From Bacillota bacterium (GTDB lineage Bacteria > Bacillota > Clostridia > Tissierellales > Sedimentibacteraceae), in contig JAEWJT010000015.1 of assembly GCA_023386345.1 (NCBI GenBank), positions 124,001 to 188,000 on the forward strand: a stretch of DNA of 64,000 bases. The letters run 5' to 3'. Made by a program: the position numbers and the translations under genes. Positions within the stretch are counted from its first letter, which is position 1; every line of letters begins with the position of its first letter. Under the pieces are notes generated by a model that was not told the DNA's origin, did not search any database, and saw only the letters and a program-made list of their open reading frames with translations. This document shows positions 1 through 9,305 of this stretch, piece after piece.

Positions 1-168
1 AGCGGAATGTATGTAAATTTTGTTTTCATCTCTTGCAAATGAAATCGGGATACAATATGGAGTGTTATCCTCACTAACAGTAGCAAGCGTTCCAAATGCC
101 ACTTTGTCAATAACTCCATATGCAAATTTTTCGTCCATTTCTCTATCTTTTCTTCTCATTTCAATCAT
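1..168 (-). CDS. Pyridoxamine 5'-phosphate oxidase-like (NimA-type) flavoprotein, N-terminal part
   Basis: The gene enters from outside the window and only its first 56 codons are visible. The reading begins MIEMRRKDREMDEKFAYGVI and continues into a segment containing GTLATVSEDNTPYCIPISF. This is the typical start of the FMN-binding split-barrel family, which includes NimA-type nitroimidazole-resistance proteins and other small flavin reductases. The ATG at 166-168 was chosen because AGGAGTG lies 7 bases upstream; an internal ATG at 157-159 is less well placed. The FMN- and substrate-binding C-terminal part is missing, so the exact subfamily cannot be told. Confidence 0.72.
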   Translation of the reverse strand, partial: MIEMRRKDREMDEKFAYGVIDKVAFGTLATVSEDNTPYCIPISFARDENKIYIHSA

Positions 169-275
169 TTTTTATCACTCCTATAATATTTTTGTGTTCA
201 TATTTTAATATTCAACTTAATATCCAGCATTTTACTACTTGAGGCATTGATATTTCTGCTTTTCTTAGATAGCTA

Positions 276-683
276 CTATTTCTTTTCTACAACAGTAACT
301 CTCCACTCTGTGATTTCTTTAATTAAATCATATGGAATTGTTTTGTTTAATGGAAGTTGGATTGCTCCCTTTGAAACCTTATAATCAGTTAAACTCTCAG
401 CGAAAACTGTTGTCGCTTCACCTCCGGGATAAATACCTATATGCTTCTTAAACGCTGCAAAGTGGATAAGATTTTCTCCTTGCCAAAAAGTAGGCATTTG
501 CCAAGATATTTTTTCCTGTGCCTTTGGTGCAGCCAAACGAATTGTTTCACGAATTTTCTGCAATATAGGCTGTAATTCCTCTGCCTGCTCAGAAATATAT
601 TCATCAATAGTTTCTATCTTACCGCAAAAATGGTTTTGATCTGTATTTTTGAACTTTCGCCCACATTTTGGACATTGCCACAT
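276..683 (-). CDS. DUF1801/YdhG-like protein with N-terminal zinc ribbon
   Basis: This 135-residue protein starts with a small Cys motif (CPKCGRKF, then HFC at about residues 19-21), which could bind a metal. The rest matches the DUF1801/YdhG fold: residues 27-60 form a helix of the IDEYISEQ type, followed by the characteristic segments ISWQMPTFW, HFAAFKKHIGIYPGG and KGAIQLPLN. Members of this family are small cytosolic proteins; some have been called iron-chaperone-like, but no reaction is established. GAGG precedes the ATG. It stands alone, in the same direction as the upstream partial flavoprotein. The family call is fairly safe; the function is unknown. Confidence 0.75.
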   Translation of the reverse strand: MWQCPKCGRKFKNTDQNHFCGKIETIDEYISEQAEELQPILQKIRETIRLAAPKAQEKISWQMPTFWQGENLIHFAAFKKHIGIYPGGEATTVFAESLTDYKVSKGAIQLPLNKTIPYDLIKEITEWRVTVVEKK

Positions 684-833
684 AATTTTTACCTCGCTTA
701 TCGTAGTGTTTTAAGAACATTATACTTATTAAATATTATACGGTCAATATATTTATTTTAATTTGATTTAAGAGTTAGTATACTAAGTAAATAACAACAT
801 CGTATTTTTTCAAAATTTTAATTTTTTAATATC

Positions 834-1580
834 TTTTTATGACTTTTTATGCTAAAATTTTATTATTATAATTTTTTGGAGGTTTATTATGAAATATAAG
901 GCAATATTTTTCGACAGAGATAATACTCTAATTAAGGGAAATCCTGAAAAAATTAAATGGCGTAGTGAAACAATTAAAAATTGGTCCGGCAGAGATTATA
1001 ATGTAGATTATGACAAAATGATGGAATTATTTGACAGAGCAGGATATCCAAAAAATGGCTTAAAGAGTGTAGATGAAGAAATAATATTTTTCAAAAAGTA
1101 TTATGAGGAACTTCTAAAGGAACATGGAGTTAGTGAAAATTTACAAGAAAGAGCGCTTATATTACATAATGAGCTTTGGTCAAACAGCAGCGTACTGTAT
1201 GATGAAACAATAGAGGTTTTAGAATATTTCAAATCAAGAGGCTATAAAATGGGGGTTATTAGTGACACTTCTCCATCTTTACAGATGTCTTTAGAAAAAT
1301 TAGGCTTAGGTAAATATTTTGACAGTTATACATGCAGTGATTTGGTAGGAGTGATGAAGCCTGAGCCACTAATATATAATACAGCACTAAAAACTTTAGA
1401 TGTACAGGCCAATGAAAGCATCTATGTAGATGATTATGATGTAGAGTCTGATGGTGCAAGAGATTTAGGGTTTTTATCCTTTCATATTGTTAGAAATGGC
1501 GAAAAACAGTGCGAATGGGATATAACTTCTTTGAAAGAGATTATAAATTATATAGAAAATAATTCTATGGCGTAATAAAA
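834..1580. repeat. Long direct repeat, copy 1 (HAD gene plus its leader)
   Basis: About 747 bp are repeated in the same orientation at 9306-10052. The copy starts about 55 bases upstream of the HAD start codon, including the ribosome binding site, and ends just after the stop codon. I counted about 20 base differences across the 687-base coding part and none in the immediate leader. The 7.7 kb between the copies holds the IS256 remnant and the phosphoesterase-STAND gene. Confidence 0.95.
889..1575 (+). CDS. HAD-superfamily hydrolase, copy 1
   Basis: This 228-residue protein has the full set of HAD motifs. Motif I is FFDRDNTL near residue 8 and supplies the two aspartates. Motif II is GVISDTS at about residue 123, the conserved lysine lies in MKPEPL at about residue 157, and motif IV is YVDDYDVESDGA at about residue 180. 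The cap is the alpha-helical kind seen in phosphoglycolate-phosphatase-like enzymes. It should be a cytosolic phosphohydrolase on a small phosphorylated metabolite; the substrate is not known. GGAGG sits 7 bases before the ATG. A second copy at 9361-10047 differs by two residues. This copy is followed by IS relics. Confidence 0.88.
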   Translation: MKYKAIFFDRDNTLIKGNPEKIKWRSETIKNWSGRDYNVDYDKMMELFDRAGYPKNGLKSVDEEIIFFKKYYEELLKEHGVSENLQERALILHNELWSNSSVLYDETIEVLEYFKSRGYKMGVISDTSPSLQMSLEKLGLGKYFDSYTCSDLVGVMKPEPLIYNTALKTLDVQANESIYVDDYDVESDGARDLGFLSFHIVRNGEKQCEWDITSLKEIINYIENNSMA

Positions 1581-1590
1581 TGAGGGTTCA

Positions 1591-1730
1591 TGAAATGACC
1601 TCTGTAAATTAACTTTATATGGTAAATTTTCAAGAACATATTTGAAATAAAATAAAAAATAGAGTATGAAATAATCTCTGTAAAATAACTTTCTATGATA
1701 ATTTTTAAGAACATATATAAATTAACTATG
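1591..1730. repeat. Two tandem IS-end-like segments
   Basis: Two related stretches lie about 75 bases apart, each reading roughly TGAAATNA, then TCTGTAAA, then AACTTT(C)TATGRTAA, then AAGAACATAT (about 1591-1650 and 1666-1725). A similar sequence in inverted orientation lies at about 3080-3125, next to the 5' end of the IS256-type transposase relic. They are therefore best read as terminal repeats of that element, with a second, older end beside it. Confidence 0.5.
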
Positions 1731-1784
1731 TATGTGATTAGATATGTTCTTAAAAACAGTATAATATATGATTTATTGTATGTC

Positions 1785-1817
1785 AACTACCACCCTTGTG
1801 CAAGGGCGGTAGTTTTT
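1785..1817. terminator. Intrinsic terminator hairpin
   Basis: The stem AACTACCACCCTTG pairs across a 2-base loop with CAAGGGCGGTAGTT, apart from one A-G mismatch, and a TTTTT tract follows on the plus strand. It lies 12 bases past the stop codon of the transposase relic and downstream of the first HAD gene. It could end transcription of the HAD gene, which reads into it from the left. Confidence 0.65.
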
Positions 1818-1829
1818 GAATAAAATTAC

Positions 1830-3051
1830 CTATAGTCTACCTTCAAACATTATCGACAATTCTCCATAGACTTTACCCAAGTTTCTCAACGTATTTATCC
1901 ATTTTTTAGCAGCTTCAAACGTTGATAAATAAATGCTTTAAGTAAGGCTGTATCGTTTGGAAATACGCTCCTCTGACTGTTTAAGCTACGATATGAGCGG
2001 TTTAAGCTCTCTATTGCATTTGTTGTGTATATTTTTTCTTACTTCACTTGAATACTTAAAAATTGGACTTATTACATCCCAATTTGTTTCCCAACTCCTC
2101 ATTGCATTTGGATAGTGCCCTTTCCATGTTTCACTAACTTCTATCGTTATTTCATATCCAATTTTCTTACTTGGTGCATGATATATTGTTTTTAAATCTG
2201 CTGCAAATTTTTCTTGTCTTTATCCGATACATATCTAAGTGTATTTCTTACCTGATGAACTATATAACGTTGATATTCTGTATTAGGAAAAACAGCGTTT
2301 ACAGCTTCTTTCATTCCGCTCAATCCATCAGCACATAGAACAAATATATCTTTTACTCCTCTATTTTTTAACTCATTAAGTATACTTAGCCAAAATTTAC
2401 TACTTTCATTTTCTCCTATTTGAATGCTTAATACTTCTTTTCTTCCTTCTTCATTAATTCCCAATACTATATATGCTGCTAGCTTTTGTATTACATTATT
2501 GCTCTTATACTTAAATGAACAGCATCAATAAATATTATTGGGTATATGCTTGATAATGATATATTTTGCCAATCTTCAATTTGTGGCAACAGTTTATCTG
2601 TATATCTTACATTAATCCTTCGCTTACTTCAAATCCATGTATATCTTCTATTTGCTCAGATATTTGCCTAGTTGATAGTCCTTTTGCATACATTGATATT
2701 ATCTTTTCTTCAATTTGTGAAATATCCTTCTGTCTTTTCTTTACTATCTGTGGCTCAAATGATGAATCTCTGTCTTGTGGTACTTCTATATCTACATCTC
2801 CATACTTTCTCTTAATTGCTTTTGTTTTTCGTCCATTTCGTGAATTGCTACTATCGGTTCGTTCGCATGAGGCATAGCCTAAATGTTCGTCCATTTCTGA
2901 TTTCTGCTTGTGGTATGCTTTCAATTGTTCTTCCCAAAATATCCTTTAATGCTTCTTATATATCTTCTGCTGACTTAATATCATATTCATTTACTAATGC
3001 TACTATGGTATTTGCTTTCCCTTCTGTCATTCTCGTTCTTCTATTTGCCAT
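1830..3051 (-). pseudogene. Decayed IS256-family (mutator-type) transposase
   Basis: Fragments in all three minus-strand frames line up in the order of an IS256-type transposase. The N-terminal piece starts MANRRTRMTEGKANTIVALV at 3051 and hits a stop codon after about 30 codons. A middle piece reads KSEMDEHLGYASCERTD, and the DDE core piece reads VLCADGLSGMKEAVNAVFP and QRYIVHQVRNTLRY. Near the end come TNAIESLNR and SVFPNDTALLKAF, and the C terminus reads FEAAKKWINTLRNLGKVYGE, LSIMFEGRL and stop at 1830. Several frameshifts and at least one nonsense codon mean it cannot make active transposase. It ends 89 bases from the stop codon of the large phosphoesterase-NTPase gene. Confidence 0.92.
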
Positions 3052-3139
3052 AAAAGTAGCCTCCTATGATTATTTTTTAATTTATCATAGAAAGCTATTT
3101 CTTCTTATTCTTTTTTACAGACTTTTCTTCACACGCTCA

Positions 3140-6100
3140 TTAAAACCATAACGGTATATTCCATACTTTTTTATCTATGTTTTCTATTAATACATCATAT
3201 TGAAGATCTTTTATATCAGTATAAGTATTATTTCGTATAAGCCATGCAATTACTAGTTTCCCTTCATCATCTCCCTTTTCCATTAATTCATGCCACCATT
3301 CAAAACAATCATCGTAGTATTTAATTCTTTTAACTAATTCATCAGCCTCTCTCCACTTACGATCATCACTAGTTCCTTCTATTAAATATAATGCTTGATT
3401 CATTAATGCAATTGGATATTGAGCATCGCATAGTGGCTTCAACAAGTCTGGTATGTTATACTCTGTTAAATTACCTGTGTATTGCTTCTTACGGATCATA
3501 TATGCAAGCGAATTCCTGCAATCAAACTTTCCACTACGTATTGCAATATTAAACATATTTGATGCAACATCGTAAGCCTTTAATCTATATGCCATAGCAC
3601 CATACATAGAGGCATTAAATGTGCTAATATCTTTATATATATTTTTAAGTATTTCATTTCCCTGCTTTTCATTTTTAGCTACTCCGTTACCCGTAATTTG
3701 TCTAATAGCTAATTCAAATTTAGCTCTTTTACTGCCTGAATTTGCCAATGTTTCAAGTTCTTTAGCAGCTTTTTTTATTGAATTATTTTTCCATCTTCTC
3801 AAATACATTCTTTGTATTTTTTCGTACTTTGCATTATACGCCTCTGGCTTATTTAAAGCTATTTTCAATATATCTTGCGATTTTTTCAAATTTGTTTTTA
3901 TATACTGTCCACTTAATAGGATATTAGAATAGTCAATACATGCAGTCTCATTTTTTTCTTTTACTAACTCTTCAAAAATATTAATACCATATTCAGTATT
4001 TACTTTTTTATAGCTTCCTTTAATGTATGCACTTGCCATATATAGTTTTGCATCAATATAACTATCTTCTACAAGTTTATTCATCATATCCCATCCACTT
4101 ATTATATCTGTGATTTCAAGAAAACAACCTTCAATATTATATTTTGCATACATAAACCTTGCCTCTAAATCTCCCCTTTGACATGCATCATATAGTAAAT
4201 TAGTACCTTTTTTAATATTTCTATCTACTAATTCACCTCTAAGCAACATATTTCCTAAATCTCTTAAACACCCAATTTCTTCTTTACTAGCTCCTAATTC
4301 AAATAATTCAATTCCTTTCATTACATTTTGTGTTATCTTATCTCCCTCTAAGTAATAAACACCTAAAGTGTGCATTGATAACTTATCATCTTCTAAAACA
4401 TTTTTTTGCAATAGATTGATTGCTTTTTCTTCACGCTCATCCCTTGTTAAATCATATTCCAACTTTCTTTCCAATAAGTTTATGGCATATAATCTTCTAG
4501 CGTGTTTGTCATTATCCAATAATTCTGTTAATATATTTCTTGCTTCACTTTCCTTTTCTCCAAATTTTTGTGATAATAGTTTTTGTGCATATACTACTTT
4601 TGCATTATTTGATTTTAAATTTATTAATTTTCTTAATATACTTAACCCTCTTATATCGTCTGCTTCTATTTGATCTCCATCAATTAATCTTTCAGCATAC
4701 TCTATCTCTGCTTCTTCAAATTCATTATCTACTGCATTTTTCAATAAATTTAGGCCTTCAATTTTGTCTTTCTTTAGATATTTTCCATCTAATTTCATTT
4801 TAGATAGAATTAATTTTGCTTCGTCATATACTTCCGAAGCTTCATATAAAAATTTTTCTCCTAAAATTTTATTTTGTTCAAAACTATTACCAGCACATAA
4901 CAAATATCCATAATACATTTTTGCTAAGTAATCATTTAATTCACATGCTTTTAATAACAATTCTTTTCCTTTGTCTTTATTTAAATCAAATACTATACCT
5001 TCAATGATTGCCTTTGATAATATTGTCATACAAAAAGCATCATTTTTATTTACTCCAATCATTAAAAGTTCAACAGCCTTTTTAATGTTTACGTTAAGAC
5101 CAATTCCATAAAGATATTTTTGCGAAAGCACTCCTATAGATCTTATATCACCTTTATGTGCAGCTATTGTTAAATAGTATTCTCCTTTATATTCATTATA
5201 TAAATCTAATTTTTTATCCAAATATATTTTCGATAGTATTTTAATTGCTATAATATTACCATTTTCAGCTAATTTTGACAATTTATTTTCAGCTTCTAAT
5301 TTCTCATTTTCTTTAAAACAATCATTTTTTAATATATATTTGTTATATTCTAAAATCGCTTCGATAGACCCTCTATTAATTATTTTATAATATAAATTCA
5401 TTCCTTTATCATAATTAAAATAAGAATAATCTGAATTTAAATATACCTTAGCTAATTTTAATTGAGCAGATGAAGAATTTAAAATTGCAGCTTTCTCCAA
5501 TAATAAAACTCCATTATTTATATTATCAATCTCATAATCAACTAAATAACTACCTAACAAATACATAGCACTTTTATTTTCTTTCTCTACTAAATATTCT
5601 AGCCATTTTTTTCCTTCTTTTATATTTTGATATTTTTTATTTCCATACAACAATACTATCGAATAAGAAATTATAAATTGTTCATTTTTATTTTTTAGAT
5701 TATCTTCAATGTATGAAAAAATATACAAATAATCATCATGAGTAAATTTATCATTGTAAAATGCATCTAAAATAATAGCATCAACTCTATTCAAACTATC
5801 ATCATCAACTGTTTTTATTATTTCTATAGCCTTTCTATATTCAAATAATTTGTTTATATATAACTTTATTAATTCTATTTTTGCTGGTATTAGTCCATTA
5901 TTTGATAAATGTTGTAAAATTATTTCAGCTTCTTTTATATTAATATCTTCATCGCTATTTATTAAATTTCTTGCATGATATACTTTAGAAATAGAATCTT
6001 CCTCTGCTAATAGCTTTATATTTTCTATTGCTTTATTATAAGTTATTTTACTGTCTAGTCCTTCTATTGTATTAATACTATAAAGCAACATTGTTCTTTT

Positions 6101-9100
6101 TTTGATAATTGGATTTTTAGCAGATAAGGATAAATCGTATAATAGTTCCATTGCTTTATCAAAGGTATCATCTTCATCTACAAACTTCTCTTCTAAGATT
6201 CCGAATGTATAATAATGTTTTGCAATTTCACTATTGAAATTTAAAGCTTGCAATATTAATTTTTTTGCTTTACTATAGTAGTTTTGCTTCATAAAATATT
6301 TAATTAGAAATTCTGTAGCTCTAATATAATTATCATCAGATGCTTTCTCTATATATATAACTGCCTTTTCTTTGTGTTCTACAAATTCAGTGTATATAGT
6401 TTTTCCTATCGAATAAAGAAGTTCACCATTTCCTTTGTCAAGTAAAATTTTATTTAAATTTTGCTGTAACTCATTTAATAAATCTATATTCTTCCCATAT
6501 ACATTCTCAGCATTAATTAGAACATATGCAATTAAAGATGAATTTTGTTTATCTAATTTACTAATCCATTCATATATTCTTTTTAAAACAATTTCAACAT
6601 CATATTGACTAAAATAATCTGTACAAAGAAATTTTATAAATTCTTCATCTTTTAATTTTATTTTCGAAAAATCATTATGGGTAATTTGTTCTTCATTATT
6701 AAATAAAATTTGTTTTATGTATGGCTTTTTTATATATATATCTGACTGTAATAAATAGCTCTGAATATGTTCTATATTAATAGGACACAATTTTGAAAAA
6801 ACAGATAATAAGATTAATACTTCTTCTTTATAATTTTGAGATAAGTGTAACCACTGATTTGCTTTTAAAAAATAATTAGAATTTATATTATATCTTCTTT
6901 CGTTAATAAATCTGTTTACATCAATATATTTATTATTTATATCATTAATAATTTTAAAATCAATATCAAAATGAGATAAACTATTTGCTATTTCATCATC
7001 TAAATTCATAAATTTTTTAATGTCATTTGCAGTAAAATTTGGATATTGAATATAATTTGCATTTTGGTTGCCAAAATTTAAATTCAATATTTTCTCGTTT
7101 ATTATAATTAAAAAGTGACATTTACTTTTTATATTTATAATAAAATTTAAAAAGCCCATATTGTTATTGTCAATATCATCAATAACAATATAAACATCTT
7201 TATATTCAATAATTAAGTTCTCACATATTTTGTTAAGTATATTTGTATAAACTTCATCAATATTCGCATCATTTGCATTTAAATATTCATCATTTATATT
7301 AATAATTAATCTATTATTGCATAACTCAATAAATGCCTTTATATTTTCTTGTAGTGATTGATACAATAACGAAAAGTACAAACATATGTTTAGCTTATTA
7401 CTTTCATTTAACTTATTAATAATCTTTTTAACAGATGAAGTCTTTCCAATTTCTATTTTCCCATATACTATAGTTTTAGTATGTTCAATGAAATAATTAT
7501 AGATATTTTCATCTATTTCTCTATCTATATAATATTTATTTATGTCTTCCCGCTCAGGTTCACTTCTATAATATTTTATATTATTTCTACATATATATGT
7601 TATAGGTAATATGAAACTTGAAGCTATTATTTCTTTCTTTCTTTTCTCAGGACAGTCATCTACAAATTTTTGAATACTCTTTTTATCTTTTATTAATTGA
7701 ATAATTATATCCATTCCAAGTTTATTTTCACCGTTATAACATTTTTCCAATATTTTTACAATATCATTAATTTTTGTATTTATACATATCTTATTCAACC
7801 ATTCCTCTAAGAAATTTATTATTTCTTCAATAATTTCTTTTTTAATTATTTTGTCTGTATTTATAATACTGTTAATAAAAATGTTTTCAAATTTTGAATA
7901 AATTATTTTATCATTATTAATAATCTTATCAGCATATAACAAGTTAAATTCTAAGTCGTTTGAAAATAAATTATATCCATCAATTTTTTCTAGTATTTTT
8001 TTTATTTCATTTATTTTTGTATATAAAATTCCGCTTGAGTTTGTTGATATTATTTTATCTTGATAATTTCTAATTTCATTTATATTGCTACTTACAGTGT
8101 CATTTTTAAATATATTATTATCTCTTTCATAGCTTTTTTCTATAATAGTACCACCAGAAGAAAATAATTTATTTTTTTCTAAAAATGATTTAAGTTTCAA
8201 TGGGACATTAATTTTATTCTGTTTATCTTCATAAAATCTAACGTTTTTTTGATCCCATTTATAATACACTACATCTACAATACCATTTTTTTCTATATTT
8301 ATAATAGAAAAGCCAACATTATATTTATCATTTTCTGTAAACATGTTTTCTGTACAAAATCCAGGCGAAGTTAAGCTTATCACTTCTATATCATTTGAAT
8401 GATACTTAGAATTTATTCCAGTATGCACATGACCAAAGCATAACATATCATAATGCTTTTTAAGTCTTTGTCCTACTATATTATAATCTGATTCTTGTAA
8501 AAATGATAATTCATGATGCATTAGCCCTATTTTTATCTCGCAATTCTTTACTTCTTCACTTGCCAATAAACATTGTTCTAAGCCAAGAATAATCTTTCCA
8601 TGATCTTCTTTACTAGAAGAACATCTCCATGCAGTATTAAAAGAAGTAACCCCTACTCGAATATTTTCTATGTTAAATAAATGAGTATCATGAAATAATG
8701 TAATTTTCGATTCATCAGAATTTTCATAAAATTTTTTTACATAATCTTTATATGACTCTATTCTACTATACTCTTGATAAAAATTATTTTTTATTCCTTC
8801 ATTTATTATTTTGGTTACTTCATTATCATCAATCAATAACTTTTGTAATCCTAGTTCACTAATTTGAATTATTTTATCTCTATCAATATCATGATTTCCA
8901 GGTGATAAAATAATTCTATTTCGTCTTATCTTAAAATGCTCTAATAATGGATATATGAATTCTTCATCAAACGTTTTAAATCCTTTATCACTAGAATCAG
9001 TGCCTGCATTTCCACGATTAATTAAGTCTCCAGTAATAAATATTAGATCTATTTCTTCGTTTATGCATTCTTTTAATTCACTCAATAATTCGTTAAATTT

Positions 9101-9151
9101 TGTCTTCCTATTAATATCATAATGTATATCTGATAAATGTAATATTTTCAC
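3140..9151 (-). CDS. Phosphoesterase-STAND NTPase-Sel1/TPR protein, putative anti-phage NLR-like protein
   Basis: This single 2003-residue protein has three parts. Residues 1-300 are a calcineurin-like metallophosphoesterase with all metal motifs visible: D8/H10 in LSDIHYD, GDLINRG at 41-47, GNHD at 85-88, MHHE near 211 and GHVHTG at 240. Residues about 540-760 hold a P-loop NTPase, with Walker A GKIEIGKT at 564-571 and Walker B VYIVIDDID at 653-661, as in STAND/NACHT-like signalling ATPases. From about residue 930 to 1900 come many degenerate 36-residue Sel1/TPR repeats (patterns such as A..YL.GEYY and GIELFELGASKEE). Effector-NTPase-repeat is the layout of bacterial NLR-like defence proteins (Avs and related), where the repeats sense a phage product and the effector attacks nucleic acid or nucleotides. 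The start is GTG with GAAGGG 5 bases upstream. The gene is much more AT-rich than its neighbours and lies between duplicated HAD genes, suggesting horizontal acquisition. Domain calls are solid; the defence role is inferred. Confidence 0.85.
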   Translation of the reverse strand: MKILHLSDIHYDINRKTKFNELLSELKECINEEIDLIFITGDLINRGNAGTDSSDKGFKTFDEEFIYPLLEHFKIRRNRIILSPGNHDIDRDKIIQISELGLQKLLIDDNEVTKIINEGIKNNFYQEYSRIESYKDYVKKFYENSDESKITLFHDTHLFNIENIRVGVTSFNTAWRCSSSKEDHGKIILGLEQCLLASEEVKNCEIKIGLMHHELSFLQESDYNIVGQRLKKHYDMLCFGHVHTGINSKYHSNDIEVISLTSPGFCTENMFTENDKYNVGFSIINIEKNGIVDVVYYKWDQKNVRFYEDKQNKINVPLKLKSFLEKNKLFSSGGTIIEKSYERDNNIFKNDTVSSNINEIRNYQDKIISTNSSGILYTKINEIKKILEKIDGYNLFSNDLEFNLLYADKIINNDKIIYSKFENIFINSIINTDKIIKKEIIEEIINFLEEWLNKICINTKINDIVKILEKCYNGENKLGMDIIIQLIKDKKSIQKFVDDCPEKRKKEIIASSFILPITYICRNNIKYYRSEPEREDINKYYIDREIDENIYNYFIEHTKTIVYGKIEIGKTSSVKKIINKLNESNKLNICLYFSLLYQSLQENIKAFIELCNNRLIININDEYLNANDANIDEVYTNILNKICENLIIEYKDVYIVIDDIDNNNMGFLNFIINIKSKCHFLIIINEKILNLNFGNQNANYIQYPNFTANDIKKFMNLDDEIANSLSHFDIDFKIINDINNKYIDVNRFINERRYNINSNYFLKANQWLHLSQNYKEEVLILLSVFSKLCPINIEHIQSYLLQSDIYIKKPYIKQILFNNEEQITHNDFSKIKLKDEEFIKFLCTDYFSQYDVEIVLKRIYEWISKLDKQNSSLIAYVLINAENVYGKNIDLLNELQQNLNKILLDKGNGELLYSIGKTIYTEFVEHKEKAVIYIEKASDDNYIRATEFLIKYFMKQNYYSKAKKLILQALNFNSEIAKHYYTFGILEEKFVDEDDTFDKAMELLYDLSLSAKNPIIKKRTMLLYSINTIEGLDSKITYNKAIENIKLLAEEDSISKVYHARNLINSDEDINIKEAEIILQHLSNNGLIPAKIELIKLYINKLFEYRKAIEIIKTVDDDSLNRVDAIILDAFYNDKFTHDDYLYIFSYIEDNLKNKNEQFIISYSIVLLYGNKKYQNIKEGKKWLEYLVEKENKSAMYLLGSYLVDYEIDNINNGVLLLEKAAILNSSSAQLKLAKVYLNSDYSYFNYDKGMNLYYKIINRGSIEAILEYNKYILKNDCFKENEKLEAENKLSKLAENGNIIAIKILSKIYLDKKLDLYNEYKGEYYLTIAAHKGDIRSIGVLSQKYLYGIGLNVNIKKAVELLMIGVNKNDAFCMTILSKAIIEGIVFDLNKDKGKELLLKACELNDYLAKMYYGYLLCAGNSFEQNKILGEKFLYEASEVYDEAKLILSKMKLDGKYLKKDKIEGLNLLKNAVDNEFEEAEIEYAERLIDGDQIEADDIRGLSILRKLINLKSNNAKVVYAQKLLSQKFGEKESEARNILTELLDNDKHARRLYAINLLERKLEYDLTRDEREEKAINLLQKNVLEDDKLSMHTLGVYYLEGDKITQNVMKGIELFELGASKEEIGCLRDLGNMLLRGELVDRNIKKGTNLLYDACQRGDLEARFMYAKYNIEGCFLEITDIISGWDMMNKLVEDSYIDAKLYMASAYIKGSYKKVNTEYGINIFEELVKEKNETACIDYSNILLSGQYIKTNLKKSQDILKIALNKPEAYNAKYEKIQRMYLRRWKNNSIKKAAKELETLANSGSKRAKFELAIRQITGNGVAKNEKQGNEILKNIYKDISTFNASMYGAMAYRLKAYDVASNMFNIAIRSGKFDCRNSLAYMIRKKQYTGNLTEYNIPDLLKPLCDAQYPIALMNQALYLIEGTSDDRKWREADELVKRIKYYDDCFEWWHELMEKGDDEGKLVIAWLIRNNTYTDIKDLQYDVLIENIDKKVWNIPLWF

Positions 9152-9305
9152 AAAAACCCTTCTTTCATATATTATTGGTAGATAATTTTATTTATTATAT
9201 TATAACAAAATATTTCTTTAAATTCTACACAATTTTACAATATTTCCTATATTATTAGAAGATAAAATATAAAATTAAAAATATAATTTCTTTATAAATT
9301 TTTAA

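Noticed and set aside
2566..3151. Plus-strand open frames of about 100 codons across the IS256 relic
   Set aside because: They are antisense to clearly recognisable transposase fragments, have no ribosome sites and read as hydrophobic noise.
3621..5007. Plus-strand open frames inside the phosphoesterase-STAND gene
   Set aside because: They are mirror frames of an AT-rich repeat-coding gene; the Leu/Phe/Ser-rich translations are typical shadows.
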